Shown here: in pieces, positions 25,930-34,177 of the stretch
Numbering within the stretch: position 1 is the stretch's first letter
How the letters are laid out: the number at the start of each line of letters is the position of its first letter
Assembly (NCBI RefSeq): GCF_009687865.1
Contig: NZ_BLAE01000041.1
Location: forward strand, 24,462-88,461
DNA from: Acrocarpospora macrocephala
GTDB lineage: Bacteria > Actinomycetota > Actinomycetes > Streptosporangiales > Streptosporangiaceae
DNA length: 64,000 nucleotides
Direction: 5' to 3'
Made by a program: the position numbers and the translations under genes
The notes under the pieces: generated by a model
Databases searched by the model: none
Seen by the model: only the letters and a program-made list of their open reading frames with translations
What the model was told of the DNA's origin: nothing

Positions 25930-28900
25930 TCAGAATGCGGCCGTACCGCCGGTGAGCTCGCCGTATTCGCGGGCGCCGTGGTCGCGGAAGACTTTGACCG
26001 CGCGGTCCATGATCTTCGCCGCCAGCCCGGACTCGCCCCGGGCCTCGTGTAGCAGCGCGAGGTCGCGTTCGGTGCGGGCGCGCCAGAGCGGGGCGTCCAT
26101 GTCCTGCCACACCTCCATCGCCGCGGTCAGGCAGGCGGCCGCGTCCCGCAGGTGGCCGTCGGCCAGATGAAGCTCGCCCAGGGTGCGCAGGGTCACCCCC
26201 AGGCCCCAGCGGTCACCCATCGCCTGGCAGGTCGACAGCACCCCTTCCAGCGGGGCCAGGGCCTGTTCGGTCCGGCCCAGGCGCAGCTGCGCTTTGGCCC
26301 ACGCGCGGACCGAGTACGCCTCCATCAGCTTGTCGCCGAGCCGGTCGAAGATGGTCCTCGCGGCTTCGGCGGTCTCGATCGCCGGGGCGTACTCGCCGGT
26401 CGCGCGGTGAAACAGGCTCATGGTGCGTAAGGTCACCGCCTCGCCGCGGTGGCTGCCGGCGCGGCGGTAGGCGGCCAGGGATTCCGCCAGGCCGGACCAG
26501 GCGGCGGGGAAGTCACCGCGCTCCAGCCGGACCGAAGCGGCCAGCCGCCGCGGGTAGGCGATCGCGGCATCCTCGCCGAGCAGCGCCCCGGCCTCATCCA
26601 GGAAGTGCAGCGCCTCGACCAGGCGGCCCGCCTCCCGGCAGATCACGCCGAGCCCGGACAGCGCCACGGCTTGCCCCCGCGCGTCGCCGAGTTCGCGGAA
26701 GGCGCCGAGCGCCTCGTCGAGGACCCGGCGCGCCTCCGGGAAGTGATCCTGGTCGTAGCGCAGGTGTCCCAGCTCGGCCAGCATGGTCGCCTCGCCGTAC
26801 CGGTCGCCGGCGCGGCGGGCCGCGGCCAGCGCGGCCTGGTTGATCCGCTCCCGGGACTCGAACCGGTTGACGCCCAGGAACGACGGCCCCAGCCGGGCCG
26901 AGGTGAACTGGCAGACCAGGTCGTGCAGGCCCAGCGCGGCGGCCCGCTCCAGGCCGACGACCAGCGCGGGCTGCTCGATGTCGAACCAGTCGTGCGGGGC
27001 CGCCAGCACCCGCGCGGCCAGCTCGTCGGAGACGGGGGAGGACGCCAGGGCGGGGCGCGGCCGGCCGATCTCGTCGGACGGAGCGTCGGCGGCCAGCTGG
27101 TCGGTCAGGGTCAGCCAGCCGCCGAGCACCCGGCCCACGGCCGCCGCCAGCTCCTGCGCGGGCTCCTCGGCCTCGGCCCGCTCCCGCCCGTAGATCCGTA
27201 CCAGGTCGTGTACGCGGAACCGGGGCGTGCCCAGGTCGTCGACCCGGCTGAAGTCCACCAGCTGCGCGTCGACCAGCCGTTCCACCAGATCCTCCGCCGC
27301 AGTCTCCGCGGTGCCGGTCAGCCAGGCGACGACCCACGAGGCGAATTCCGGCACCCCCAGATGGCCCAGCCGCCGCAGCGCCTGGCGCGCGCCGGTGTCC
27401 AGCGCCCGGTAGCTGAGTTCGAAACCGGCCCGCACCTCCAGGTCGGCGATCGCCAGCTCGTCCAGCCTGCGCCGCTCGTCCGTCAGCCGGTCGGCCAGCA
27501 AGCGCAGCGGCCAGCGCTGGCGGGTGGCCAGCCGGGCCCCGGCGATCCTGATCGCCAGCGGCAGCCGCCCGCACAGTTCGGCGATCTCACGGGCCACCGG
27601 TTCCTCCGCGCTCACCCGGTCGGCCCCGACGATCCGTACCAGCAGCTCGACCGCCTCATCGGGATCGAGCACGTCTAGGTCGGTACGGCGCACGCCCGCC
27701 AGCCCGCCCAGCCGGTTGCGCGAGGTGACCAGCACGGCGCAGCCGCCACCGCCCAGCAGCAGCGGCCGTACCTGCCGTTCATCGGCGGCGTCGTCCAGCA
27801 GCACCAGCACCCGGCGCCCGGCCAGCAGGCGGCGATAGAGCTCGGCCCGCTCCGCGGTGGCGGCCGGGACGGCGGCCGGCTCCACGCCGAGCGCCCTGAG
27901 GAACAGCCCCAGCACTTCGCCCGCCTCGGCGGGGGTCTCGCTCAGCCCGCGCAGCTCGGCGTAGAGCTGCCCGTCGGGAAACGCGGTCGCCACCTGGTGG
28001 GCGACGTGGGCGGCCAGGGCAGACTTGCCGCTGCCGCCGCGCCCCGCGATGACCTGGATGGCCGGGGCAGGATCTGTGAGCGCCGCGACCAGGGTGGAGG
28101 TCTGGAGCGCGCGGCCGGTGAAGTCCGCGGGCGCCAGCGGCAGCTGCGTCGGCACGGCGACGCCAACCGCCTCCCCGGACGGCGACGCCAGCAGGATGGG
28201 GTCACCGCGCAGGATCGCGTGATAGAGGCCGGTCAGCTCCGGCCCCGGGTCCACGCCGAGCTCCTCGACCAGCACCTGGCGGCCTTCCCGGAAGCTGGCC
28301 AGGGCGTCGGACTGGCGGCCGAGCCGGTACAGCGCGGTCATGTACTGCCCGCGCAGCCGCTCGTCGGCGGGATGGCGGCCGACCAGCGCGGCCAGCTCGG
28401 CCACCAGCTGGCCGTGCCGGCCCAGCGCCAGATCGGCGGCCATGCGCTCCTGCGTGGCGGTCAGCCGCAGCTGCTCCAGCCGGACCACCTCTCCGGCCAG
28501 CAGTGAGGTGTGCGATCCCGCCAGGGCGGGCCCGCGCCACAGGGCCAGCGCGGCGCCGAGCAGGTCGGAGGTCTCCTGCGGCGTGGACGCCTCCCGGGCC
28601 TGGGCGAGCAGCTGATCGAAGAGGTCCACGTCCAGCGACCCGGCGGGGATCTGGACCAGGTAGCCGGGCGCGCGAGTGACGATCACATCCGCGACGCCGT
28701 GCCGGGCCAGCGCCTGCCGCAACGTCTTGACGTAGGTCTGGATCGCCGCCTTGGCGGTCTCCGGCGGATCATCCGGCCAGATGATGTCGATCAGGCGCGC
28801 GGTCGGCACGATGTGCCCGTGCTCCAGCAGCAACGCCGCCAGCAGCGTCTGGGGTTTGGCTCCGCCGAGCGGCACTGCCACCCCGGCGGCGCTCACCTCG

Positions 28901-28932
28901 ACCGGCCCAAGCAGCCGGAACTCCACCGCCAC
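25930..28932 (-). CDS. AfsR/SARP-family transcriptional activator with NB-ARC and TPR domains
   Basis: The 1000-residue protein has a winged-helix DNA-binding domain (about 1-95), a bacterial transcriptional activation domain (about 97-245), an NB-ARC STAND ATPase (P-loop GRGGSGKSAL, Lys303) and tetratricopeptide-like helices to about 970. This is the full AfsR architecture. It starts at a GTG. SARPs bind heptameric direct repeats; such repeats occur just after this gene and before the CHAP gene. No antibiotic cluster is adjacent, so it probably controls the wall enzymes here. Its C-terminal 25 codons recur as a remnant at 19.9 kb. Confidence 0.9.
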   Translation of the reverse strand: MAVEFRLLGPVEVSAAGVAVPLGGAKPQTLLAALLLEHGHIVPTARLIDIIWPDDPPETAKAAIQTYVKTLRQALARHGVADVIVTRAPGYLVQIPAGSLDVDLFDQLLAQAREASTPQETSDLLGAALALWRGPALAGSHTSLLAGEVVRLEQLRLTATQERMAADLALGRHGQLVAELAALVGRHPADERLRGQYMTALYRLGRQSDALASFREGRQVLVEELGVDPGPELTGLYHAILRGDPILLASPSGEAVGVAVPTQLPLAPADFTGRALQTSTLVAALTDPAPAIQVIAGRGGSGKSALAAHVAHQVATAFPDGQLYAELRGLSETPAEAGEVLGLFLRALGVEPAAVPAATAERAELYRRLLAGRRVLVLLDDAADERQVRPLLLGGGGCAVLVTSRNRLGGLAGVRRTDLDVLDPDEAVELLVRIVGADRVSAEEPVAREIAELCGRLPLAIRIAGARLATRQRWPLRLLADRLTDERRRLDELAIADLEVRAGFELSYRALDTGARQALRRLGHLGVPEFASWVVAWLTGTAETAAEDLVERLVDAQLVDFSRVDDLGTPRFRVHDLVRIYGRERAEAEEPAQELAAAVGRVLGGWLTLTDQLAADAPSDEIGRPRPALASSPVSDELAARVLAAPHDWFDIEQPALVVGLERAAALGLHDLVCQFTSARLGPSFLGVNRFESRERINQAALAAARRAGDRYGEATMLAELGHLRYDQDHFPEARRVLDEALGAFRELGDARGQAVALSGLGVICREAGRLVEALHFLDEAGALLGEDAAIAYPRRLAASVRLERGDFPAAWSGLAESLAAYRRAGSHRGEAVTLRTMSLFHRATGEYAPAIETAEAARTIFDRLGDKLMEAYSVRAWAKAQLRLGRTEQALAPLEGVLSTCQAMGDRWGLGVTLRTLGELHLADGHLRDAAACLTAAMEVWQDMDAPLWRARTERDLALLHEARGESGLAAKIMDRAVKVFRDHGAREYGELTGGTAAF

Positions 28933-29022
28933 TCCCGATCACCTCAGCTCCTGGTCCAAAGCCGGAAGCTGATCATCTCTCAGGGCGGTATAGGCGAGGT
29001 ATACATCCTGGAAAAAGGAGCT

Positions 29023-29077
29023 TTACACGGTGTCCTCCCGCAGCCACCGGACGATCTCGGTGTGGTCGCCGTCCTGT
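29023..29077 (-). pseudogene. 3' relic of an HIBADH-type dehydrogenase gene
   Basis: The minus strand reads DHTEIVRWLREDTV and a stop, matching the C-terminus of the dehydrogenase at 30778-31647 (DHTEIVRWLRQLQEDTEPSA). Thirty bases (29039-29068) are identical to 30810-30839 in the same orientation. The 230 bases between the SARP start and the SDR stop otherwise show no gene. Confidence 0.6.
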
Positions 29078-29162
29078 AGTCCAGGGCCAGCCGATCGGCA
29101 TGTACGTCGGCTACGTCACCAGCCGAACGCGACGTAACCGAGCGTCTTGCGCATGACCGGCT

Positions 29163-30083
29163 TCAGGCCAAGACCGTCGAGAGCAGAGCGCGCGTCTCCG
29201 CGACGACGCGGTCTTGAAACTTCGGGTCACGCACCAGCGTCGAGCCGAGCATCGGCCGGCCCCGGTCGTCGTAGTAGACGCCGGTCCCTCCCGACTCGTT
29301 CAGTAGGGCGTTCGTGATGACCTTCGCGGCCCGCGCCGGAGTGCTCCAGTACTTGATGAACGGGGCGAACAACGACAGTACGTACCTCCCCAGGAAGCGC
29401 AGGAGGACGTTCGCGTCGCGCGAGAGGCTCGTGGCCGGACTGAAGCCCGGTTCGACGGCGTTGAAGCGCAACCGCGGAGTCTCGCGCGCGAACGCCAGCA
29501 CCGTCGCGAGGTTGCATTGCTTCGACGTCGCGTAGGCGTCGCCGCCGGGAAGGGTGGAACCACCGGGCTGCCACTCGCCGCGCGCGCTCGCCTCGGCAGA
29601 GATGTAGCGACCGCCTCGAAACCCAGCGACCACGGCGGGCCTGCGCTCGGGGTCTTCGACGCCGGAGCAGACGAACACCACGTTCGCGCCGTGGGGGAGA
29701 TGCGGCATGAGCGCCTCGGTCAACACGAACGGACCGAGGTGGTTCGTAGCGAACGCCGTGTCCCAGCCCTGCGCGTTCTTCGTGGCGCGCATCTCGATGA
29801 TGCCCGCGTTGTTGACCAGGCCCGCGAGCGGAAGATGGAGCGCGATGATCTCTGCGGCCGCGCGCCGTACGCTCGCGAGATCCGACAAGTCGCACACGAC
29901 CGACACCGCGTGCCGGCCCGCGCCCTCGATCGTCTTCTGTACCTCGTCGAGTCTTCCTCGGTCGCGACCCACCAGGACGACCGTGGCGTGCTTCGCCAAC
30001 TCGAGAGCCGTGCTGTGACCGATGCCCGACGTCGGGCCGGTGATGATGTACGCCTTGCGCTCTCCCGAACTTGTCTTCGCCAT
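29163..30083 (-). CDS. Short-chain dehydrogenase/reductase
   Basis: The 306-residue protein has the SDR nucleotide motif TGPTSGIG, the NNAG motif, and an active-site YATSK, with a catalytic Ser in FVCSG. It resembles the retinol dehydrogenase/protochlorophyllide reductase-like branch that acts on lipophilic alcohols or ketones with NADP. CTAAGGAGA precedes the ATG. A TetR gene lies upstream on the same strand, with matching sites before each gene, so it is probably repressor-controlled. Confidence 0.88.
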   Translation of the reverse strand: MAKTSSGERKAYIITGPTSGIGHSTALELAKHATVVLVGRDRGRLDEVQKTIEGAGRHAVSVVCDLSDLASVRRAAAEIIALHLPLAGLVNNAGIIEMRATKNAQGWDTAFATNHLGPFVLTEALMPHLPHGANVVFVCSGVEDPERRPAVVAGFRGGRYISAEASARGEWQPGGSTLPGGDAYATSKQCNLATVLAFARETPRLRFNAVEPGFSPATSLSRDANVLLRFLGRYVLSLFAPFIKYWSTPARAAKVITNALLNESGGTGVYYDDRGRPMLGSTLVRDPKFQDRVVAETRALLSTVLA

Positions 30084-30097
30084 GTGCTCTCCTTAGT

Positions 30098-30120
30098 TGT
30101 CTGTCTGGTCAGTCATTTAT
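30098..30120 (+). promoter_or_regulatory. Putative TetR site before the SDR gene
   Basis: TGTCTGTCTGG-CAGTCATTTAT-type sequence on the plus strand matches, with few changes, the minus-strand sequence at 30716-30738. Both lie just upstream of a gene of the SDR/TetR cassette. Confidence 0.45.
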
Positions 30121-30134
30121 TAGCTCAAAAAAAA

Positions 30135-30704
30135 TCAGTCGCCCAACATCCGGCACAGAGCGTCGAACCCGACTCTGCAGTGCTCGTCGGCGTTGGCGGG
30201 GTCGTTGACCATGAAGTCCATCGTCGTTTCAGCCAGCGAGTTCATGATCGCGACGACGAACGACATCGGCGCGTCCCGCATCGGTCCGCGGGCGCGCGCC
30301 CGTTCGAGTATTCCTGCGACTTCTGCCATCGCCCGATGCGAGGCGGCACGGGTCTCCTGGGCAATGTCGTCGGAGACGTCCAGCAGGGCGAGCGCTCGCC
30401 TCTTGTCGGGGTTCGACGTCGCCCAGCGCATCCAGTTCGACCACATGCGAGAAAACTGCTCGCGCAGCGGAGCCTTCGTCGAAAGCCCATCCAGCGAGGC
30501 GGCGGCCATCCCCGTTTTCAGCTCAAGGTAGAGCTGGTTGAAGAGGTCGGCTTTCGTCTCGAAGTAGGTGAACAGCGAGCCGTTCGAGATGCCGGCTTCC
30601 CGCGCGATGACCGCCGTGGGCGCACTCAGGCCTTGCGCGACGATGACACGAGTCGCAGCCGCCATGAGCGCGTCCCTCTTGTCCTTGCTCTTCGGCCGAG
30701 CCAT
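30135..30704 (-). CDS. TetR-family repressor
   Basis: The 189-residue protein has a TetR helix-turn-helix (APTAVIAREAGISNGSLFTYFETKADLF) and a C-terminal ligand domain. It precedes the SDR gene on the same strand with about 50 bases between. Similar sites in inverted orientation before both genes suggest that it represses the SDR and itself. The pair is bounded by a 30-bp direct repeat and looks like an inserted cassette. Confidence 0.88.
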   Translation of the reverse strand: MARPKSKDKRDALMAAATRVIVAQGLSAPTAVIAREAGISNGSLFTYFETKADLFNQLYLELKTGMAAASLDGLSTKAPLREQFSRMWSNWMRWATSNPDKRRALALLDVSDDIAQETRAASHRAMAEVAGILERARARGPMRDAPMSFVVAIMNSLAETTMDFMVNDPANADEHCRVGFDALCRMLGD

Positions 30705-30715
30705 GGCGGAAGCAT

Positions 30716-30738
30716 ATAAATGAGTGGCTAGTCAGTCA
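30716..30738 (-). promoter_or_regulatory. Putative TetR site before the tetR gene
   Basis: The minus strand reads TGACTGACTAGCCACTCATT and continues TAT, 12 bases before the TetR ATG. It agrees with the site at 30098-30120 at about 17 of 23 positions. Confidence 0.45.
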
Positions 30739-30744
30739 AGGTGC

Positions 30745-30761
30745 CCCGCCGTGGCGGCGGG
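30745..30761 (-). terminator. Terminator of the catabolic minus arm
   Basis: CCCGCCG and CGGCGGG pair around a 3-base loop, 17 bases after the last dehydrogenase stop on the minus strand. Confidence 0.5.
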
Positions 30762-30777
30762 TACAGGCGAGGGGCGT

Positions 30778-31647
30778 TTACGCGCTCGGCTCGGTGTCCT
30801 CTTGGAGTTGGCGCAGCCACCGGACGATCTCGGTGTGGTCGGCGGTGGAGGGCAGGTGTTCGGCGGCGTCGGCCCACAGGTCGACAGTGGCTCGGCCCAG
30901 GCGCGGCGCGACGCCGGTGGCCTCGGCGAGGTCCACGGCGATGCGCATGTCCTTGAGCATCAGGCGCAGCCCGAAGCCCGAGTCGAAGGTGCCGGGCAGG
31001 ACGAAGTTCGGCCATTTGTTCTCGGTCGAGCCGCTGCGCCCGCTGGAGCCGTTCACGGCCGCCAGCATGGTCTCCGGGTCGAGGCCGAAACGCTGCCCGG
31101 CCAGCAGCGCCTCGGCCGTGATGAGCAGGTGGGTGGCGGACATCAGGTTGTTCAGCGCCTTCAGCGCGTGCCCGGCCCCGACCGGGCCGAGCCGGAGCAC
31201 CCGGCTGCCCAGCGTCTCCAGGATCGGGCGCACCCGGTCCAGGTCGTCCTGGTCGCCGCCGGCCATGATGGTGAGGGTGCCGTCGACCGCGCCTTTGACG
31301 CCGCCGGACACGGGCGCGTCGACCAGGCGCACCCCCCGCTCGGCGGCTCGGGCCGCCAGCGCGCGGGTGCGCAGCGGCTGCGAGGAGCCCATGTCGATCA
31401 GCACGGTGCCGGGCGCGGCGGCGGCCAGCAGGCCCGCGTCCGCCAGCACCGCCTCCACCGCGTCGGAGTCGGGCAACATCAGCACCACCGCGTCGGCGCC
31501 CTCGGCCACTTCGGTGACGTCCCCCGTCACATCGATGCCCTCGGGGCGGCTGATGTCGTACGCCCTGACGCGAAAGCCGGCCGAGACCAGCCTGGCCGCC
31601 ATCGGCAGGCCCATCTTGCCAAGACCCACGAAACCGACCGCGGTCAC
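30778..31647 (-). CDS. NAD(P)-dependent beta-hydroxyacid dehydrogenase (HIBADH family), copy 1
   Basis: The 289-residue enzyme has the Rossmann motif GFVGLGKMGLPMA, substrate-binding DAPVSGGVKGA and the catalytic Lys helix (GAGHALKALNNLM). The family oxidises 3-hydroxyacids or reduces the matching semialdehydes. It is the last gene of the minus arm; its ATG overlaps the preceding CMD stop by four bases. A second family member lies two genes upstream, with moderate similarity, so the two probably act on different intermediates. Confidence 0.9.
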   Translation of the reverse strand: MTAVGFVGLGKMGLPMAARLVSAGFRVRAYDISRPEGIDVTGDVTEVAEGADAVVLMLPDSDAVEAVLADAGLLAAAAPGTVLIDMGSSQPLRTRALAARAAERGVRLVDAPVSGGVKGAVDGTLTIMAGGDQDDLDRVRPILETLGSRVLRLGPVGAGHALKALNNLMSATHLLITAEALLAGQRFGLDPETMLAAVNGSSGRSGSTENKWPNFVLPGTFDSGFGLRLMLKDMRIAVDLAEATGVAPRLGRATVDLWADAAEHLPSTADHTEIVRWLRQLQEDTEPSA

Positions 31648-32039
31648 GGGATCGTCACCCCCTGCTCGCGCAGCTCCGCGAGCGTCCGCTCCGCGATCCG
31701 GAACGACTCCAGCGCCGCCGGCACGCCCGCGTAGACGGCGGCCTGCAGCAGGACCTCCTGGATCTCCGACTCGGTGACGCCGTTGGCGACCGCGCCGCGC
31801 ACGTGCACGGCGAACTCGTGCCCCCGGTTGAGCGTGGTCAGCATGGCGAGGTTCAGCAGGCTGCGGGTGCGCCGGTCGAGGCCTTCCCGGGTCCAGATCT
31901 CCCCCCAGCAGTACTCGGTGACCAGCTCCTGCACCGGCCGGCTGAAGTCGCTCACCGCCGCGAGCGAGCGCTCGACGTGCTCGGCGCCCAGCACCTTCTT
32001 GCGCATCTCCAGACCGGCTTCGAAGCGTTCGGCGCTCAT
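31644..32039 (-). CDS. Carboxymuconolactone decarboxylase-family protein
   Basis: The 131-residue protein matches the PcaC/CMD fold (TREGLDRRTRSLLNLAMLTTLNRGHEFAVHVRGAVANGVTESEIQEVLLQ). It lacks the CxxC of AhpD-type peroxidases, so it is more likely a decarboxylase or lactone-handling enzyme. The ATG at 32039 overlaps the cupin stop by four bases, and its stop overlaps the next start, so translation is coupled on both sides. Confidence 0.88.
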   Translation of the reverse strand: MSAERFEAGLEMRKKVLGAEHVERSLAAVSDFSRPVQELVTEYCWGEIWTREGLDRRTRSLLNLAMLTTLNRGHEFAVHVRGAVANGVTESEIQEVLLQAAVYAGVPAALESFRIAERTLAELREQGVTIP

Positions 32040-32428
32040 CGGGACTCCTCGGTTGGGTATTCCTCGTCGCGGACCTGCCCGTACCAGCGGGTGGGGCCGA
32101 TCGAGATGGCGGTGTGGGTCATCAGGGTGGTCTCGGTCGCGCCGTGCCAGTGGCGCTCGCCCGGCGGGACCCAGACGGTGTCGCCGGGCAGCAGCGCGCG
32201 GGGCGCTTCCCCTTCCGTGCACACCCAGCCCTGCCCGGCGAGGACCTGCAGGATCTGGCCGTCGGTGTGCTCGTGCCAGTTGGTACGGGCCCCCGGGGTG
32301 AACGTCACGACGTTGATGGTGGTGCCGTCCGTCGTCGGCAGGACCGAGTCGGCCCAGACCGTGCCCACGAAGGTGTCGGACTTGAGGACGGACGCCGTCC
32401 CCTCGGCGTGGCCGCGCACGATTCTCAT
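32036..32428 (-). CDS. Small cupin-domain protein
   Basis: The 130-residue protein is a single cupin with both metal motifs: TNWHEHTDGQILQVLAG (two His and a Gln) and a final His in ERHWHGA. Proteins of this size next to CMD genes are often isomerases or quercetinase-like dioxygenases. Overlaps of four bases link it to genes on either side. The reaction is unknown. Confidence 0.85.
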   Translation of the reverse strand: MRIVRGHAEGTASVLKSDTFVGTVWADSVLPTTDGTTINVVTFTPGARTNWHEHTDGQILQVLAGQGWVCTEGEAPRALLPGDTVWVPPGERHWHGATETTLMTHTAISIGPTRWYGQVRDEEYPTEESR

Positions 32429-33306
32429 GATGGTTCCCCTTCGTGCAGGCGTACCCCGCCCGCGATGTCGCCGATCGCGTCCACCACACGGTTGCTGATC
32501 TGGTCGGCGTACCCCAGGTTGGCCGCGAGGCCGAAGCTCGCCAGCGGCCCCGCCGCGTTCAGCGACGGCACGCCGAGGCCGCGCAGGTGGTCGACGTAGA
32601 GGACCAGGTCCTTGGTCATCAGGGTGGTGGTGAGCCCGCCCTCCAGGTAGTCGCCCTCGACGATGTGCGGGAAGCGGTTGGCGACGGCCCAGTTCGCGCC
32701 GCTGGAGGAGTTCAGCACGTCCAGCAGCGTGCGCAGGTCCAGCCCGGCCTTGCGGCCGGCCACCATGACCTCGCTGGTGGCGGCCAGGCTGACGGCGTTC
32801 AGGAAGTTGTTCAGCAGCTTGGCCGAGTGGCCCGCGCCGGAAGGACCCAGGTGGAAGACCTTCGCCGCGAACGGCGCCAGCGTGGGACGCACCCGGTCCA
32901 GGGCTTGTTCTTCGCCGCCGACCATGAGGGTCAGGGCGCCCTTCTCCGCCGCGGCCGCGCCGCCGGAGACACCGGCGTCGAGGTAGGCGGCGTCGCGGGC
33001 GGCCAGCGCGGCGGCGATGCGCCGGGTCGAGTCGGGGGCCGCGGTGCTGAGGTCCACGACGATCTGGCCGGGCCTGGCGTGGGCGAGCACCCCGTCCTCG
33101 CCGAGCATGACAGCTTCCACGACCCGGCTGTCGGGCAGGGAGAGCAGCACCTGGTCGCTTTCCCGTGCCACTTCGGCGACGTCGGTGGCGGGGGTCGTGC
33201 CCGCCGCGCCCGCCGCCGGGTCGTACCCCAGCACGGGGTGGCCCGCCTCGACCAGCCGCCGGGCGATCCGGCCGCCCATGTTCCCGAGCCCGATGAAGCC
33301 GATCAT
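32425..33306 (-). CDS. NAD(P)-dependent beta-hydroxyacid dehydrogenase (HIBADH family), copy 2
   Basis: The 293-residue enzyme has GFIGLGNMGGRIA, DAGVSGGAAAA and the catalytic GAGHSAKLLNNFL. The start at 33306 is preferred because the Rossmann motif then begins at once; an upstream start adds Arg-rich filler and overlaps the SDR. It is coupled to the SDR upstream and the cupin downstream through 4-base overlaps. Confidence 0.9.
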   Translation of the reverse strand: MIGFIGLGNMGGRIARRLVEAGHPVLGYDPAAGAAGTTPATDVAEVARESDQVLLSLPDSRVVEAVMLGEDGVLAHARPGQIVVDLSTAAPDSTRRIAAALAARDAAYLDAGVSGGAAAAEKGALTLMVGGEEQALDRVRPTLAPFAAKVFHLGPSGAGHSAKLLNNFLNAVSLAATSEVMVAGRKAGLDLRTLLDVLNSSSGANWAVANRFPHIVEGDYLEGGLTTTLMTKDLVLYVDHLRGLGVPSLNAAGPLASFGLAANLGYADQISNRVVDAIGDIAGGVRLHEGEPS

Positions 33307-34145
33307 CGGGCCCGCCCCGTGATCACACGGGCGGCCGCGTCGACGGGGCCCGGATCCCAGGCGCCCGCCCCGCCGCCGGGGCGCACGGTGTTCACCCACG
33401 CGGAGCCGCCGTCCACCGACAGCACCTCGCCGTTCACGTAGGAGGCGTCGTCGCTGAGCAGGTAGGCGACGGCGGCGGCGACCTCGTCCGGAGTGCCGGT
33501 ACGCCGCTGCGGCACGGTCGCGCCACGCCGCAGCAGATCGTCTCCCGCACCTGGGGCCCCGCCGGAGTCCGCGAACAGTCCGGTCGGCACCAGGCCGGGC
33601 GCGACGGCGTTCACCCGGACGCCCTGCGGCCCGCCGTACATGGCGGCGCCGCGCATGACGCCGAGCACGCCGTGCTTGGACGACTCGTACGGCAGCAGGT
33701 CGTGGCTCCCACGCAGGCTCGCGATGGACGCCGTGATGACGATGGCGCCGCCACTGTCCTGTGCCGCGTACTGCCGGAATGCCCCCCGCACCCCGAGGAA
33801 GACGCCGCGCAGGTTGACGGCCACGACCCGGTCGAAGTCCTCGATCGCGATGTCGGGCAGCCGGTCGAAGGTGCCGACGACGCCCGCGTTCAGATGGTGC
33901 AGGTCGACGCGGCCGAACCGGTCCACGGCCGCGGCCAGGTACGCCCCCGTGTCGTCCTCGCGCGACACGTCGGCCTGCACAGCCAGCGCCGGACCGGGCA
34001 GCTCCTCCGCGACCTGGCGGGCGGCCTGCTCGGCGATGTCGACGACGACCACCGACGCCCCCTCCGCCGACAGCCGCCGGGCCGTGGCCGCGCCGATGCC
34101 CGACCCGGCGCCGGTCACCACGGCGACAGCACCCTTGAATCTCAC
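33303..34145 (-). CDS. SDR-family oxidoreductase
   Basis: The 280-residue classical SDR has TGAGSGIG, the NAG motif (LNAGVVG), active-site Ser in TASIASL and Y-x3-K (YESSKHG). It starts at a GTG with AAGGAGC five bases before it. It is closely similar in order and motifs to the plus-arm SDR at 45361-46152 (both have HLNAG and S-KHGVLG), and both follow an MBL-fold gene. Confidence 0.9.
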   Translation of the reverse strand: MRFKGAVAVVTGAGSGIGAATARRLSAEGASVVVVDIAEQAARQVAEELPGPALAVQADVSREDDTGAYLAAAVDRFGRVDLHHLNAGVVGTFDRLPDIAIEDFDRVVAVNLRGVFLGVRGAFRQYAAQDSGGAIVITASIASLRGSHDLLPYESSKHGVLGVMRGAAMYGGPQGVRVNAVAPGLVPTGLFADSGGAPGAGDDLLRRGATVPQRRTGTPDEVAAAVAYLLSDDASYVNGEVLSVDGGSAWVNTVRPGGGAGAWDPGPVDAAARVITGRAR

Positions 34146-34177
34146 GCCTTGCTCCTTGCTGGTAGGGGGATCATGAG

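Noticed and set aside
25930..28932. Antibiotic biosynthetic gene cluster around the SARP gene
   Set aside because: No polyketide, peptide synthetase, terpene or RiPP core gene lies in the window; neighbours are wall enzymes and regulators.
29163..30704. Insertion sequence or integron cassette
   Set aside because: The segment is bounded by a direct repeat but contains no transposase, integrase or terminal inverted repeats.
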